NCBI RefSeq assembly: GCF_000964005.1
Contig: NZ_JXYP01000012.1
Coordinates: 1 to 64,000, forward strand
Origin: Williamsia herbipolensis
Lineage (GTDB): Bacteria > Actinomycetota > Actinomycetes > Mycobacteriales > Mycobacteriaceae
DNA: 64,000 nt
Direction of reading: 5' to 3'
Part shown: positions 1 through 8,673 of the stretch, piece by piece
How positions within the stretch are numbered: position 1 is the first letter of the stretch
How the letters are laid out: each line of letters opens with the position of its first letter
Translations under genes and position numbers: made by a program
Notes under the pieces: generated by a model
Told to the model about the DNA's origin: nothing
Seen by the model: the letters and a program-made list of their open reading frames with translations, nothing else
The model's database searches: none

Positions 1-121
1 CACAAACACCCCGACCGCCACCGACCCAAGGACCCGAAGACCCGCCCACCGACACAGCCAGCCGGCAACCTCCGCATGCCCACATCACCAAACCAGCAGC
101 CACACAACAGAATCAGTAATC

Positions 122-138
122 AGCGAAACGCTGGTGAA
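122..138 (-). terminator. weak hairpin downstream of the P450 gene
   Basis: A short inverted repeat (CAGCG, AAA loop, CGCTG, extendable by two weaker pairs) lies about ten bases past the P450 stop on its coding strand. There is no T tract, so it is only a possible transcription end. The rest of positions 1-147 is an A/C-rich stretch in which I see no gene. Confidence 0.25.
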
Positions 139-147
139 AGACTGAGG

Positions 148-1578
148 CTAGGAGGTCGTCGACTCCGCCATCTGCGGTGAGCGGGCCCGCAGGCTGAGCT
201 CGAACCCCCTGGGCAGCATGGTGAGACGCTCGTCGACGTCGAGTTGGTAGTCGGGGTCGCCGCTGAGGTCGAACCGGTGGAGCATCGAGGCCAGCACCAG
301 CACCGCCTCGTGGATGGCGAACTGGCGACCGATGCAGGCACGCGCTCCGGCACCGAAAGGCTTGTAGCTGTGCGCTGGTCGCTTCTTCACGTTCACGGCG
401 AGGAAACGGTCGGGATCGAACTCGTCGGGGTTCTCCCACACCGCGGGATCCTTGTGCACGAGACCGAGTGAGACCACGGCGTAGTCATGTGGCCGCATCG
501 TGTATTTGCCGGCGAGCGTGGTGGTCTCGCGAGGACTGCGGGCGAAGCCGGGGACCGTGGGCCAGATCCGCAGCGACTCGTCGAGAACCCGCCGGATGTA
601 GCGGAACTTGCTGACCTGCTCGAAGGACGGCATCGCCTCGGGCCCGTCGCCGAGGATCTCGTCGGTCTCGGCCTGGGCGCGCGCCAGGCAGTGCGGATTG
701 CGGGCCAGGAAGTACAGCGCAAACGACAGTGCGCCCGAGGTCGTCTCGTGGCCTGCGACGAGGAACGTGAGGATCTGGTGCCTGATGTTCACCGGCGACA
801 GCTTCTCGCCGGTCTCGGGGTGGGCGACGTTCAGCATGATGCCCAGGAGATCGTGCTGGTCGGTCGAACCGTCGCGGGCGGCGATCAACTCGTCGAGCAT
901 CCGGTCGTTGTAGGCCTGATGGTGCGCGTACCTGCGGTCGGCGAGGCGGGCGAGCACCTCGCCACCGGGGATCGCTCGGAAGGCCCCCTTACGACGCCCG
1001 TTCTCGAGGGCACGCACCATCGCCTGCACGAACGGATGTGGCTTGGCCGTGCTGAACGAACCGAAGTCGTGACTGAACGCGCTGCGGCTCAACGTCTCCA
1101 TCGTCAGCTTGGTCATGTCCCGCGAGACGTCGACCGGGCCGTCGGCGATCCGGGGGCGCCAGTAGTCGAACAGTTCGGTCGCGGTCTCCACCATGATCGG
1201 GTGATACGACGCCATCGCCGATTTCGTGAACGCCGGCATGAGGAGCTCATGCGCCAGTTGCCAATTGGGCTCGTCACTGTGTGCGGTGAACAGGCCGTCA
1301 CCGGCATAGTCGCGGAGTGCCTCCACCGCCGGCGGCAGCGCCTTGCCGAACCTGGTTTCGTCGCACAGCTCCGCGGCGAGCTCGGCGCTGCCGACGAACA
1401 CGATCTTCTGGCGGAACACCTGCAGCTCGAAGATCGGCCCGAGGCCGACGGAGTTCTCCAGCATGCTCTGGATCGGACGACTCGGCTGGAAGCTGAGCAG
1501 GTCACCGACGAGGGGGAGGCGCCTGCCGACATGCGGGAACTGCTGACCAGACCAGTTGTTGCGAATTCTCCAGACCAC
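148..1578 (-). CDS. cytochrome P450, CYP102-like haem domain without a reductase
   Basis: A soluble haem monooxygenase of 476 residues. The I-helix motif AGHETTSG (about residue 285), the K-helix ExxR (ESLR) and the haem loop FGAGARACIG with proximal Cys415 are all present. The N-terminal half resembles the haem domain of Bacillus CYP102A1 (P450 BM3): DYAGDGLFTAHSDEPNW aligns with FAGDGLFT...EKNW, and the CDExRF segment is also shared. Unlike BM3 there is no C-terminal FMN/FAD reductase; the protein ends about 60 residues after the haem Cys. It must therefore use separate redox partners. The start is GTG, because an in-frame TAG lies upstream. The gene is divergent from a TetR gene 68 bases away, which probably controls it. 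The substrate is unknown; a fatty acid or a steroid-derived acid is a guess from homology and neighbours. Confidence 0.9.
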   Translation of the reverse strand: MVWRIRNNWSGQQFPHVGRRLPLVGDLLSFQPSRPIQSMLENSVGLGPIFELQVFRQKIVFVGSAELAAELCDETRFGKALPPAVEALRDYAGDGLFTAHSDEPNWQLAHELLMPAFTKSAMASYHPIMVETATELFDYWRPRIADGPVDVSRDMTKLTMETLSRSAFSHDFGSFSTAKPHPFVQAMVRALENGRRKGAFRAIPGGEVLARLADRRYAHHQAYNDRMLDELIAARDGSTDQHDLLGIMLNVAHPETGEKLSPVNIRHQILTFLVAGHETTSGALSFALYFLARNPHCLARAQAETDEILGDGPEAMPSFEQVSKFRYIRRVLDESLRIWPTVPGFARSPRETTTLAGKYTMRPHDYAVVSLGLVHKDPAVWENPDEFDPDRFLAVNVKKRPAHSYKPFGAGARACIGRQFAIHEAVLVLASMLHRFDLSGDPDYQLDVDERLTMLPRGFELSLRARSPQMAESTTS

Positions 1579-1596
1579 GAACCCGAGGATGCTCCG

Positions 1597-1618
1597 CTAC
1601 TGAACCCGTGTCAAGTAG
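1597..1618. promoter_or_regulatory. imperfect palindrome between P450 and tetR, candidate operator
   Basis: A 22-base imperfect palindrome with outer arms CTACT and AGTAG; 8 of 11 positions pair. It lies between the divergent P450 and TetR starts and covers the region where both promoters must be. That is where an autoregulating TetR repressor would be expected to bind. The assignment is inferred from position and symmetry only. Confidence 0.4.
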
Positions 1619-1648
1619 CTGAAACGCGGGCCGACTAGGCTCGGGGTG

Positions 1649-2287
1649 ATGGCCACCCGGACGCGCATGACCCCCGAGCAACGTCGGGATCAGCTGCTCG
1701 ATCTGGGGGCCGAGCTCTTCGCGTCGCACCCGTACGACGAGGTCCACATCGAACGCGTCGCCGAGCTCGCCGGTGTCTCGCGGGGGCTGCTCTATCACTA
1801 CTTCCCCGGCAAACGGGAGTTCTTCGTCGCCATGTTGGTCCGTGAGGACGCGGCCCTGCTCGACGAGACCGCGCCGGATCCCGCTCTCACCCCCGTAGAG
1901 CAACTGCGCCACGGCGTGGAGGCATTCCTCGACTATTGCGTTCGACACGAATTCGGGGTGCGGGCGGTGTTCCGCGGCGCGGTGAGCAGTGACCCCGAGA
2001 TCGTCGCGATCGTGGCCAATTCCATCGATCGTCAGGTCGAACGCATCCTCGTCGCGACCGGCGGCGGCAGCGATCCGGCGCCGATGGTGCTCGTGGCACT
2101 ACGTAGCTGGATCTACCTGCTGCGCGCGGCGAGCTACGAGATGTTGTCCGACAAGCGCGTCCGCACCGACGACGTCATGGCGATGTGCATGTCGGCGTTT
2201 TTCGGTGCGGTCGCCGGGCTCTCGCCGGACATCCTCCCCGAGGGACTGCGCGAGATCCTCACCGAACTCGACGTCACTCCCCGGTGA
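1649..2287 (+). CDS. TetR-family transcriptional regulator
   Basis: A one-component repressor of 212 residues. The N-terminal helix-turn-helix is clear at about residues 27-60 ([11 protein letters not shown], then [22 protein letters not shown]). The C-terminal ligand-binding domain is variable. A GTG immediately precedes the ATG (GTGATG), so the start could be one codon earlier. It is divergent from the P450 gene and probably regulates it and itself through the palindrome between them. Its 3' end overlaps echA19 by 14 bases, tail to tail. The ligand cannot be told from sequence. It is not KstR: the KstR-type operators in this window lie elsewhere and this interval has none. Confidence 0.88.
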   Translation: MATRTRMTPEQRRDQLLDLGAELFASHPYDEVHIERVAELAGVSRGLLYHYFPGKREFFVAMLVREDAALLDETAPDPALTPVEQLRHGVEAFLDYCVRHEFGVRAVFRGAVSSDPEIVAIVANSIDRQVERILVATGGGSDPAPMVLVALRSWIYLLRAASYEMLSDKRVRTDDVMAMCMSAFFGAVAGLSPDILPEGLREILTELDVTPR

Positions 2288-3110
2288 ACTCCGGGGTCCG
2301 CTTCTCGGCGAACGCCTTCGGCCCGATCTTCGCGTCTTTGCTCATGAACACCTGCTTGCCGAGTTCGGCGTCGACGGTGAACGCCTCCTCCTCGTGCATG
2401 CCCTCGGTGTCGCGGATGGTCTTGAGGATCGCCTGGACGGCGAGCGGACCGTTGGCGGCGATGAGATCGGCGATGGCCAGCGCCTTGTCCAGGGCGGTGC
2501 CGTCGGGCACGACGTACCCGATCAATCCGTAGTCGAGCGCCTCGGCCGCGGTGATGTGACGACCGGTGAGCAGGATGTCGGCCGCGATCGTGTACGGGAT
2601 CTGGCGGACGAGCCGCACAGCGCTGCCGCCGAGGGGGAACAGCCCCCACTTGGCCTCGGAGACACCGAACTTGGCGCTCTCACCGGCGACGCGGATGTCG
2701 GTGCCCTGCAGGATCTCGGTGCCGCCGGCGATGGCCGGGCCCTCGACCGCGGCGATGAGCGGCTTGGTGAGGCGGCGGCCCTTGAGCAGCGCCGGCATCT
2801 TCGTGAGATCCCAGCCACCGGAGGCGAAGCCGTCGCCGGGGGCGCGCTTGTTCATGGCCTTCAGATCGGCGCCCGCGCAGAAGTAGCCGCCGGCACCGGT
2901 GAGAATCGCCGTGCGGATGCTCGGATCGGCGTCGACCCGATCCCAGGCGTCGGCCATGATCTCCATCATCTCACCCGAGAGCGCGTTGCGGGCCTCCGGT
3001 CGGTTCATGGTCACGATCAGGGTGTGCCCGCGCTGCTCGACGAGACAATGCGGTTGCGCTTCGGCGCCGCCGGTCGCGGTGGTCGGGGTCTCGGGTGTCG
3101 ACACGGACAT
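2274..3110 (-). CDS. echA19: enoyl-CoA hydratase, steroid side-chain beta-oxidation
   Basis: A crotonase-superfamily enzyme of 278 residues that hydrates an enoyl-CoA double bond. The oxyanion-hole segments (YFCAGADL and [10 protein letters not shown]) are present. Two acidic residues sit where crotonase has its catalytic pair, in AGGTEILQG and SEAKWGLFP. The long segment [19 protein letters not shown] and the [11 protein letters not shown] stretch match M. tuberculosis EchA19 (Rv3516) as I know it. Divergent arrangement with fadD19 also matches Rv3516/Rv3515c. The ATG is chosen because the homology begins there and GGAAGAAG precedes it; the much longer open frame upstream is antisense to fadD19. 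A KstR-type operator lies 50 bases upstream. Role inferred: hydration of a steroid side-chain enoyl-CoA. Confidence 0.93.
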   Translation of the reverse strand: MSVSTPETPTTATGGAEAQPHCLVEQRGHTLIVTMNRPEARNALSGEMMEIMADAWDRVDADPSIRTAILTGAGGYFCAGADLKAMNKRAPGDGFASGGWDLTKMPALLKGRRLTKPLIAAVEGPAIAGGTEILQGTDIRVAGESAKFGVSEAKWGLFPLGGSAVRLVRQIPYTIAADILLTGRHITAAEALDYGLIGYVVPDGTALDKALAIADLIAANGPLAVQAILKTIRDTEGMHEEEAFTVDAELGKQVFMSKDAKIGPKAFAEKRTPEFTGE

Positions 3111-3160
3111 GCTCACTTCTTCCCGCTGGCAACGTGGATGATCGGACGCTTGCCCAAAAC

Positions 3161-3174
3161 GGTAACACGTTCTA
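3161..3174. promoter_or_regulatory. KstR-type operator between echA19 and fadD19
   Basis: GGTAACACGTTCTA matches the KstR consensus TNNAACNNGTTNNA except for the first base. It overlaps a candidate -10 for fadD19 (TAGTTT, 3173-3178) and one for echA19 on the other strand (TACCGT, 3159-3164), so one bound repressor could silence both genes. The fadD19 -10 is only seven bases from its ATG, so that mRNA is probably leaderless. Confidence 0.75.
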
Positions 3175-3185
3175 GTTTTGTGGTC

Positions 3186-4844
3186 ATGGCCTACAACATC
3201 GCCGACTTCATCGAGCACGCGGTCGACCTGATGCCCGAGCGCACGGCGCTCGAGACCGACGGTGATGCGCGGACCTACGCCCAGCTCGAGGCCGACGCCA
3301 ACGCCCTGGCCCACCAGTTGCGCGCCCTCGGGATCGCCCCCGGCGACACCGTCGGGGTCTACAGCCGCAACACCCTCGAATGCGTCGAGGCGATGGTTGC
3401 GATCTTCAAGGCGCGCGCCGTGATGGTGAACGTCAACTTCCGCTACGTGGAGAGCGAGCTCGAGCACATCTTCACCGACTCGGAGATGAAGGTGCTCATC
3501 TACGAGCGTCAGTTCACGCAGAAGGTCGCGAAGGTGTTGCCGAAGGCGCCGAAGCTCAAGCACCTGATCGTCATAGAGGACGACGTCAGCCGCGACATCG
3601 CCGACGCGCTCAACCACGGGCATCTCACCGCCGACGCGATCGAGTTCACCGACGCCATCGCGAACAACTCGACGGAACGCGACTTCGAGGAACGCTCCAA
3701 CGACGACCTGTACATGCTCTACACCGGCGGCACCACCGGACACCCCAAGGGCGTGGTGTGGCGCCAGGAGGACGTCTACCGCGTCCTCGGTGGCGGCACC
3801 GACTGGTTCAACGGCGTCCCCATCGACGACGAGTGGAAGTTCGCCAACGACGGCGCCGCCGGCGGCCAGCTCGTGCGCTTCCCGATCCCGCCGTTCATCC
3901 ACGGTGGCTCGCAGTGGGCGGTGTTCCAGGCGCTCTACGGCGGCGGCAAGGCGATCATCTATCCGGAGTTCGGGGCCCACCAGACGTGGGAGATCGTCGA
4001 GCGCCACACGGTCAACGTCATCTTCATCACCGGAGATGCCATGGCGCGTCCCATGATCGACGCCCTGCTCGAGAAGGACTACGACACCTCCTCGGTGTTC
4101 TCGATCGCCTCGTCGGCGGCGTTGTTCTCCCAGAGCGTCAAGGACCAGTACGTCGACCGGTTCCCCAACGCGATGATCATCGACGCGATCGGTTCGTCGG
4201 AGACCGGCTTCGGCGGCCTCGCCGCCATCACCAAGGGGGCCGACCACGCCGGTGGACCTCGCGTGAAGGCCGACCCGAACACGGTGCTGCTGCGCGAGGA
4301 CGGCACGGTGATCCCGGTCGGCTCTGAGGAGGTCGGCGTGATGGCCCGCACCGGGAACATCCCGCTGCGCTACTACAACGATCCGGTGAAGTCGGACAAG
4401 ACGTTCAAGGTCTACGACGGTGTCCGCTACTCCATTCCCGGCGACTTCGCCCGGTACGAGTCCGACGGCGCTATCACGATGCTGGGTCGCGGTTCGGTGT
4501 CCATCAACTCCGGTGGCGAGAAGATCTACCCCGAAGAGGTGGAGCAGGCTCTCAAGGCCCACCCCGACGTGTTCGACGCCGTCGTGGTCGGCGTTCCCGA
4601 CGAGCGCTACGGCCAGCGTGTGTCGGCGGTGGTCGCCACGCGTGACGGCGCCCGACCGTCCCTGGCGAGCATCAACGAGGTCGCCCGCACCGAGATCGCC
4701 GGATACAAGTGTCCTCGCAGCGTCTGGTTCGTCGACACCATCAAGCGGTCGCCGGCCGGCAAGCCCGACTATCGGTGGGGAACCGGGATCACCGAATCGC
4801 GTGAGGCCGACGAGACCCTCGCGGTCAGTTCGACCCGCGTCTAG
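3186..4844 (+). CDS. fadD19: steroid side-chain acyl-CoA synthetase
   Basis: An adenylate-forming enzyme of 552 residues that activates a carboxylate with ATP and CoA. The P-loop-like motif [11 protein letters not shown] (about residue 180), the SSETGFGG motif (about 335) and the C-terminal catalytic Lys in [11 protein letters not shown] (about 524) are present. The segments [29 protein letters not shown] and [12 protein letters not shown] match M. tuberculosis FadD19 (Rv3515c). The characterised enzyme thioesterifies cholesterol-derived C26/C27 acids with an eight-carbon side chain. The start is the ATG after the KstR-type site; open frame further upstream is antisense to echA19. The nitronate-monooxygenase-like gene follows 31 bases downstream and is probably cotranscribed. 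Confidence 0.93.
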   Translation: MAYNIADFIEHAVDLMPERTALETDGDARTYAQLEADANALAHQLRALGIAPGDTVGVYSRNTLECVEAMVAIFKARAVMVNVNFRYVESELEHIFTDSEMKVLIYERQFTQKVAKVLPKAPKLKHLIVIEDDVSRDIADALNHGHLTADAIEFTDAIANNSTERDFEERSNDDLYMLYTGGTTGHPKGVVWRQEDVYRVLGGGTDWFNGVPIDDEWKFANDGAAGGQLVRFPIPPFIHGGSQWAVFQALYGGGKAIIYPEFGAHQTWEIVERHTVNVIFITGDAMARPMIDALLEKDYDTSSVFSIASSAALFSQSVKDQYVDRFPNAMIIDAIGSSETGFGGLAAITKGADHAGGPRVKADPNTVLLREDGTVIPVGSEEVGVMARTGNIPLRYYNDPVKSDKTFKVYDGVRYSIPGDFARYESDGAITMLGRGSVSINSGGEKIYPEEVEQALKAHPDVFDAVVVGVPDERYGQRVSAVVATRDGARPSLASINEVARTEIAGYKCPRSVWFVDTIKRSPAGKPDYRWGTGITESREADETLAVSSTRV

Positions 4845-4875
4845 ACCGAGTACCAAACGAAACGAGAGATCCACG

Positions 4876-6021
4876 ATGAGAACAGAATTGACCGAACGCT
4901 TCGGGATCGAGTACCCGATCTTCGGGTTCACCCCATCCGAGCACGTCGCCGCGGCGATCAGTCGCGCCGGTGGCATGGGTGTGCTGGGGTGCGTGCGGTT
5001 CAACGAGGCCGACGAACTCAACCGCGTGCTCGAGTGGATGCACGAGAACACCGACGGCAAGCCGTTCGGCGTCGACATCGTGATGCCGGCCAAGATCCCC
5101 ACCGAGGGAACGCAGGTCGATCTGGACTCGATGATCCCCGACGAGCACCGCGCGTTCGTCGAGCGCACGCTGGACGAACTGAAGGTGCCGCGACTGCCGG
5201 GCGAGGAACGGGTCAACGCCGGCGTCCTCGGGTGGCTGCACTCGGTGGCGCGATCGCATGTGGACATCGCGATGGAGCACGCCGACCGCTACGGCCAGAT
5301 CAAGCTCATCGCCAACGCACTGGGCTCACCGCCCAAGGACGTCATCGACAAATCGCACGACCACGGGGTGTCGGTCGCCGCGTTGGCGGGTGCGAAAGCC
5401 CATGCGCTGCATCACGTCGACGCGGGTGTGGACATCGTCATCGCCCAGGGATACGAGGCGGGCGGCCACACGGGCGAGATCACCTCGATCGTGCTGTGGC
5501 CCGAGATCGTCGACGCGGTCGAGGGCCACGCGTCGGTCCTCGCCGCCGGCGGCGTCGGCAGCGGACGGCAGATGGCCGCCGCACTCGCCTCGGGTGCCCA
5601 GGGTGTGTGGATGGGTTCCTACTGGCTGACCGCGGCCGAGTACCGACTCGGCGCCCACGGAGACGGTCCGACCGTCATCCAGGAGGCGCTGCTCGCCGCG
5701 ACGTCACACGACACGGTGCGCCGCCGCATCTACTCAGGCAAACCCGCGCGCCTGCTCAAGACCAAGTGGACCGACGCCTGGGACGCCGCCGATGCGCCTG
5801 AGCCGCTGCCCATGCCGCTGCAGAACATCCTCGTGAGCGAGGCCCACGCCCGGATCTCGGCTGCCGACGACGCCAGCGTCGTGGCCATGCCGGCGGGTCA
5901 GATCGTGGGGCGGATGAACGCCATCACGCCGGTCGCCGAGCTCATCGACGGACTCGTCGCCGAGTACGAGCAGACCGTGGCGCGCCTGTCGACCACGGTC
6001 GCCGAGCGTTCACCCGCCTGA
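4876..6021 (+). CDS. nitronate monooxygenase-like FMN oxidoreductase
   Basis: A TIM-barrel flavoprotein of 381 residues in the nitronate monooxygenase / 2-nitropropane dioxygenase family. The FMN-binding motif [10 protein letters not shown] (about residues 191-200) and the phosphate-binding stretch [17 protein letters not shown] are present. The ATG is preceded by GAGAGAT. It follows fadD19 by 31 bases and its 3' end overlaps fadD17 by 12 bases, tail to tail. M. tuberculosis has no such gene at this place. The family includes IpdC (Rv3553), which works on steroid C/D rings, so a steroid role is reasonable here, but the sequence cannot separate it from a detoxifying nitronate oxidase. Substrate unknown. 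Confidence 0.82.
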   Translation: MRTELTERFGIEYPIFGFTPSEHVAAAISRAGGMGVLGCVRFNEADELNRVLEWMHENTDGKPFGVDIVMPAKIPTEGTQVDLDSMIPDEHRAFVERTLDELKVPRLPGEERVNAGVLGWLHSVARSHVDIAMEHADRYGQIKLIANALGSPPKDVIDKSHDHGVSVAALAGAKAHALHHVDAGVDIVIAQGYEAGGHTGEITSIVLWPEIVDAVEGHASVLAAGGVGSGRQMAAALASGAQGVWMGSYWLTAAEYRLGAHGDGPTVIQEALLAATSHDTVRRRIYSGKPARLLKTKWTDAWDAADAPEPLPMPLQNILVSEAHARISAADDASVVAMPAGQIVGRMNAITPVAELIDGLVAEYEQTVARLSTTVAERSPA

Positions 6022-7545
6022 CGGGTGGTAGCGGCGGGTGCCGCGGTCGAGCGTCCACGTGGGGTCGATCGCGGCACCGGCCAGTTCGCGTTTGAGGACC
6101 TTGAACGTCGCGGTGCGCGGTAGCTCGTCGACGACACAGACGTGGTGGGGCCACTGCTTCGGACCGAGATCGGTCTGGGAGGCCAGGAAATCCGCGAGGT
6201 CGTCGGGGTCGAGCGCGTCGCCCACCAGTGACGCGACGATCTCGTCACCGACGTCGGCGCCCACGCCGTAGACCGCGGCCAGCCGTATCCGGTCGTGGCG
6301 GAGCAGGATTCGCTCGATCGGTCCGGTGGCCAGGTTCTCGCCGTCGACGCGCACCCAGTCACCGAGGCGGCCGGCGAAGTGGATGAAGCCCGCGGCGTCG
6401 ACCCAGCCGAGATCGCCCGTGTGGTAGATCCCGCCACGCATCCGCTCGTCGGAGGCATCGCGATCTCCGAAATTCCCGGTGAAGAGTCCGGGCCCGGAGG
6501 TGTTGACGATCTCGCCGATCTCGTCTGTGCCGCAGGGTGTCCCGGTCTCGACGTCGACGATGGCGACGGGTGCCACCAGGGGTCCCAGCGCCTCGGGTGG
6601 GGTGTCGGGGGTGCGCGCGATCGCGACGCCACCCTCGGTCGACCCGAAACCGTCGACCACCCTCACCCCGAAGCGACGCTCGAATTCCACGATGTCCCGT
6701 GGGGTTGCCTCGTTGCCGTAGACCACGCGCAGCGGGTTCTCCGCGTCATCGGTCCGCTCGGGGGTGGCGAGGATGTAGCTCAGCGGTTTGCCCACGTAGT
6801 TGGCGTAGGTGACGCCGTAGCGGCGGACGTCGTCGAGGAAGTTGCTCGCCGAGAACCGACGTCGCAGGGCGATCGACGCTCCCGCGGCCACGGCGACGCT
6901 CCACCCGGCGATGATCGCGTTCGAGTGGAACATCGGCATCGACAGGTACACGACGTCGTCGTGACCGAGGTCGAATCGGTCGGCCAGCATCACCCCGGCG
7001 CCGGCGAACTTGCTGTGGTCGCAGCGCACCGCCTTCGGCTCACCGCTGGTCCCCGAGGTGAAGATCAGCATCAGGAGATCCGCGGGCGTCGGTGCGACAC
7101 CACCCCGGTTTGCCGGTGTATCCGCCGCCTGGCGCAGTCGATGCGCCCATGCGGGAGAGCTGATGTCGATGACCGGCACCGACGGACCCAGGTCGATGTC
7201 GCCGAGCAGATGCGCGGTGTCGGGGGAGTGCAGGACGAGCCCGCAGTCGGCGGTCACGATGTCGCGGTGCAGCGCAGCGCCGCGCCGCGTGGTGTTCAGC
7301 CCGACCAGCACCAGGCCGTCGAGGGCGGCCGCACAGAGCAACAGTCCGAACTCGGGCACGTTGTCGAGCAACACGGCGACATGCGGCGGTCCATACGGGT
7401 CGAGACGCGCCCGCACCGCGCGCGACCACACGCGTGCCTGCGCGAGATGGTCACGCCACGAGGTGAACTCGCCCTCGAACCAGACGCCCGAGGACTCCGT
7501 GTCGGCGAGCGGCGCGAGGAGGTCGGCGATGGTGGGCGTGGTCAG
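6010..7545 (-). CDS. fadD17: steroid side-chain acyl-CoA synthetase, apparent CTG start
   Basis: An adenylate-forming CoA ligase of about 511 residues, homologous to M. tuberculosis FadD17 (Rv3506). Shared segments are FTSWRDH, FTSGTSGEPKAV, the YANYVGKPLSY stretch, DGFGSTEGGVAI and the C-terminal TFKVLKREL with the catalytic Lys. The characterised homologue activates steroid acids with shortened side chains. The N-terminal homology begins right after the fadE27 stop. No in-frame ATG, GTG or TTG exists there, or for more than 20 codons before. The only start at the right place is CTG, overlapping the fadE27 TGA as CTGA, so translation is probably coupled. The next GTG, about 40 codons in, would remove conserved sequence. 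Likely one operon fadE26-fadE27-fadD17, as in Mtb. Confidence 0.88.
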   Translation of the reverse strand: MTTPTIADLLAPLADTESSGVWFEGEFTSWRDHLAQARVWSRAVRARLDPYGPPHVAVLLDNVPEFGLLLCAAALDGLVLVGLNTTRRGAALHRDIVTADCGLVLHSPDTAHLLGDIDLGPSVPVIDISSPAWAHRLRQAADTPANRGGVAPTPADLLMLIFTSGTSGEPKAVRCDHSKFAGAGVMLADRFDLGHDDVVYLSMPMFHSNAIIAGWSVAVAAGASIALRRRFSASNFLDDVRRYGVTYANYVGKPLSYILATPERTDDAENPLRVVYGNEATPRDIVEFERRFGVRVVDGFGSTEGGVAIARTPDTPPEALGPLVAPVAIVDVETGTPCGTDEIGEIVNTSGPGLFTGNFGDRDASDERMRGGIYHTGDLGWVDAAGFIHFAGRLGDWVRVDGENLATGPIERILLRHDRIRLAAVYGVGADVGDEIVASLVGDALDPDDLADFLASQTDLGPKQWPHHVCVVDELPRTATFKVLKRELAGAAIDPTWTLDRGTRRYHPSGG

Positions 7546-8648
7546 GCCGGCTCCGCCGCCAGGACGTGACCGATGCGTCGCAGCGCCGCGGTGGCCGAGC
7601 CGAGCGCGAACTCGTTCTGCTTGGCCCGCAGGAAGTAGCGGTGCAGCGGGTGGCTGGTGTCGATCCCGACACCGCCGTGGACGTGGACCGCGGTGTGCGC
7701 CACCCGGTGTCCGGCGTCGGCGGCCCAGAACTTCGCCGTGGCGAGCTCGGTCTCGGCGGGCAGTCCCTCGCCGACGAGGTACGCCGCCTGCACGACGGTC
7801 AGCTTCGCCGCCCGCACGTCGATGTAGGCATCGGCGAGACGCTGCGCGACGGCCTGGAACGAGCCGATCGGTCGCCCGAACTGGGTGCGTTCCCGGCCGT
7901 AGGCGGCGGTGAGGTCGAGTGCGCCTGCGACGACACCGGCCTGTTCGGCGCACTGCGCCAACGTCATACGGTCCACCAGCGCCACCACGGCCTCACGCCG
8001 ACCCAGGACCGCGTCGTCGCCGAGGGTGACATCGGCGAACTCGATCAACGCCGTCGGGACCAGACCTGTCGTGCGCGCCGCACTGATCGTCACGCCCGGT
8101 GCGTCGGTCGGCACGACGAGCGCGACGAGGCCGTCGTCGCTCGATGCGGTGACGATGACCGCCGCGGCGGTCTCGGCGAACGGCACCGACACCTTGCACC
8201 CGTCGATCACCCACCGGTCGCCGTCGCCGCGGGCCGAGGTCGTCGGGGCCAGGGGATCGTCGGCGAGCTCGTCGTCGATCGCGACGGTCACCACGGCGGT
8301 CCCGTCGCACATACCGCTCAGCCAGCGGTCGGCGAGTGCGCCGCCGGCGGCCGCCACCGCGGGCAGCGCCGCGATCGAATGCGGACCGAACGGGACCACG
8401 GCGAGGTGCCGGCCCAGTTCCTCGGCGACCGCGACGTTCTCGGCCGCACCCAGTCCGGCACCCCCGGCGTCCTCGGTCGCCTCCAGGGCGAGGAGTCCGG
8501 CGTCGGCGAGTGCGCGCCACAACTGCTCGTCGACCGCGGCGCCCGAGGTCTCGAGCTCGGCGATCCGTTCAGGGGTCGAGATCTTCGCCGCGATGTCGCG
8601 GGCGAGACCGGTGAGATCGGTACTCGCCTCGGTGGGTCGGAAATCCAT
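7542..8648 (-). CDS. fadE27: acyl-CoA dehydrogenase subunit FadE27 (ChsE5)
   Basis: An acyl-CoA dehydrogenase-fold protein of 368 residues. It has the N-terminal alpha domain, the central beta domain and the C-terminal helices with RTQFGRPIGSFQAVAQRLAD and VHGGVGIDTSHPLHRYFLRA. In M. tuberculosis FadE26 and FadE27 form an alpha2beta2 flavoenzyme (ChsE4-ChsE5) that starts beta-oxidation of the cholesterol side chain, with FAD and active site shared between subunits. Gene order and homology support the same pairing. It begins 25 bases after fadE26 ends, and its stop overlaps the CTG of fadD17. Confidence 0.9.
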   Translation of the reverse strand: MDFRPTEASTDLTGLARDIAAKISTPERIAELETSGAAVDEQLWRALADAGLLALEATEDAGGAGLGAAENVAVAEELGRHLAVVPFGPHSIAALPAVAAAGGALADRWLSGMCDGTAVVTVAIDDELADDPLAPTTSARGDGDRWVIDGCKVSVPFAETAAAVIVTASSDDGLVALVVPTDAPGVTISAARTTGLVPTALIEFADVTLGDDAVLGRREAVVALVDRMTLAQCAEQAGVVAGALDLTAAYGRERTQFGRPIGSFQAVAQRLADAYIDVRAAKLTVVQAAYLVGEGLPAETELATAKFWAADAGHRVAHTAVHVHGGVGIDTSHPLHRYFLRAKQNEFALGSATAALRRIGHVLAAEPA

Positions 8649-8673
8649 CGTTACGCCCTATCGCTTCGGTGTT

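Noticed and set aside
1-147. Repeat-like A/C-rich sequence at the window start as a CRISPR or satellite
   Set aside because: No repeated unit of regular spacing is present.
487-1638. A 383-codon plus-strand frame opposite the P450
   Set aside because: Antisense to a gene with all P450 motifs; no homology in its translation.
2274-5267. A 997-codon frame on the minus strand over fadD19 and part of the next gene
   Set aside because: Only its last 278 codons have homology (echA19). The rest is an antisense shadow of fadD19, produced by high G+C codon bias.
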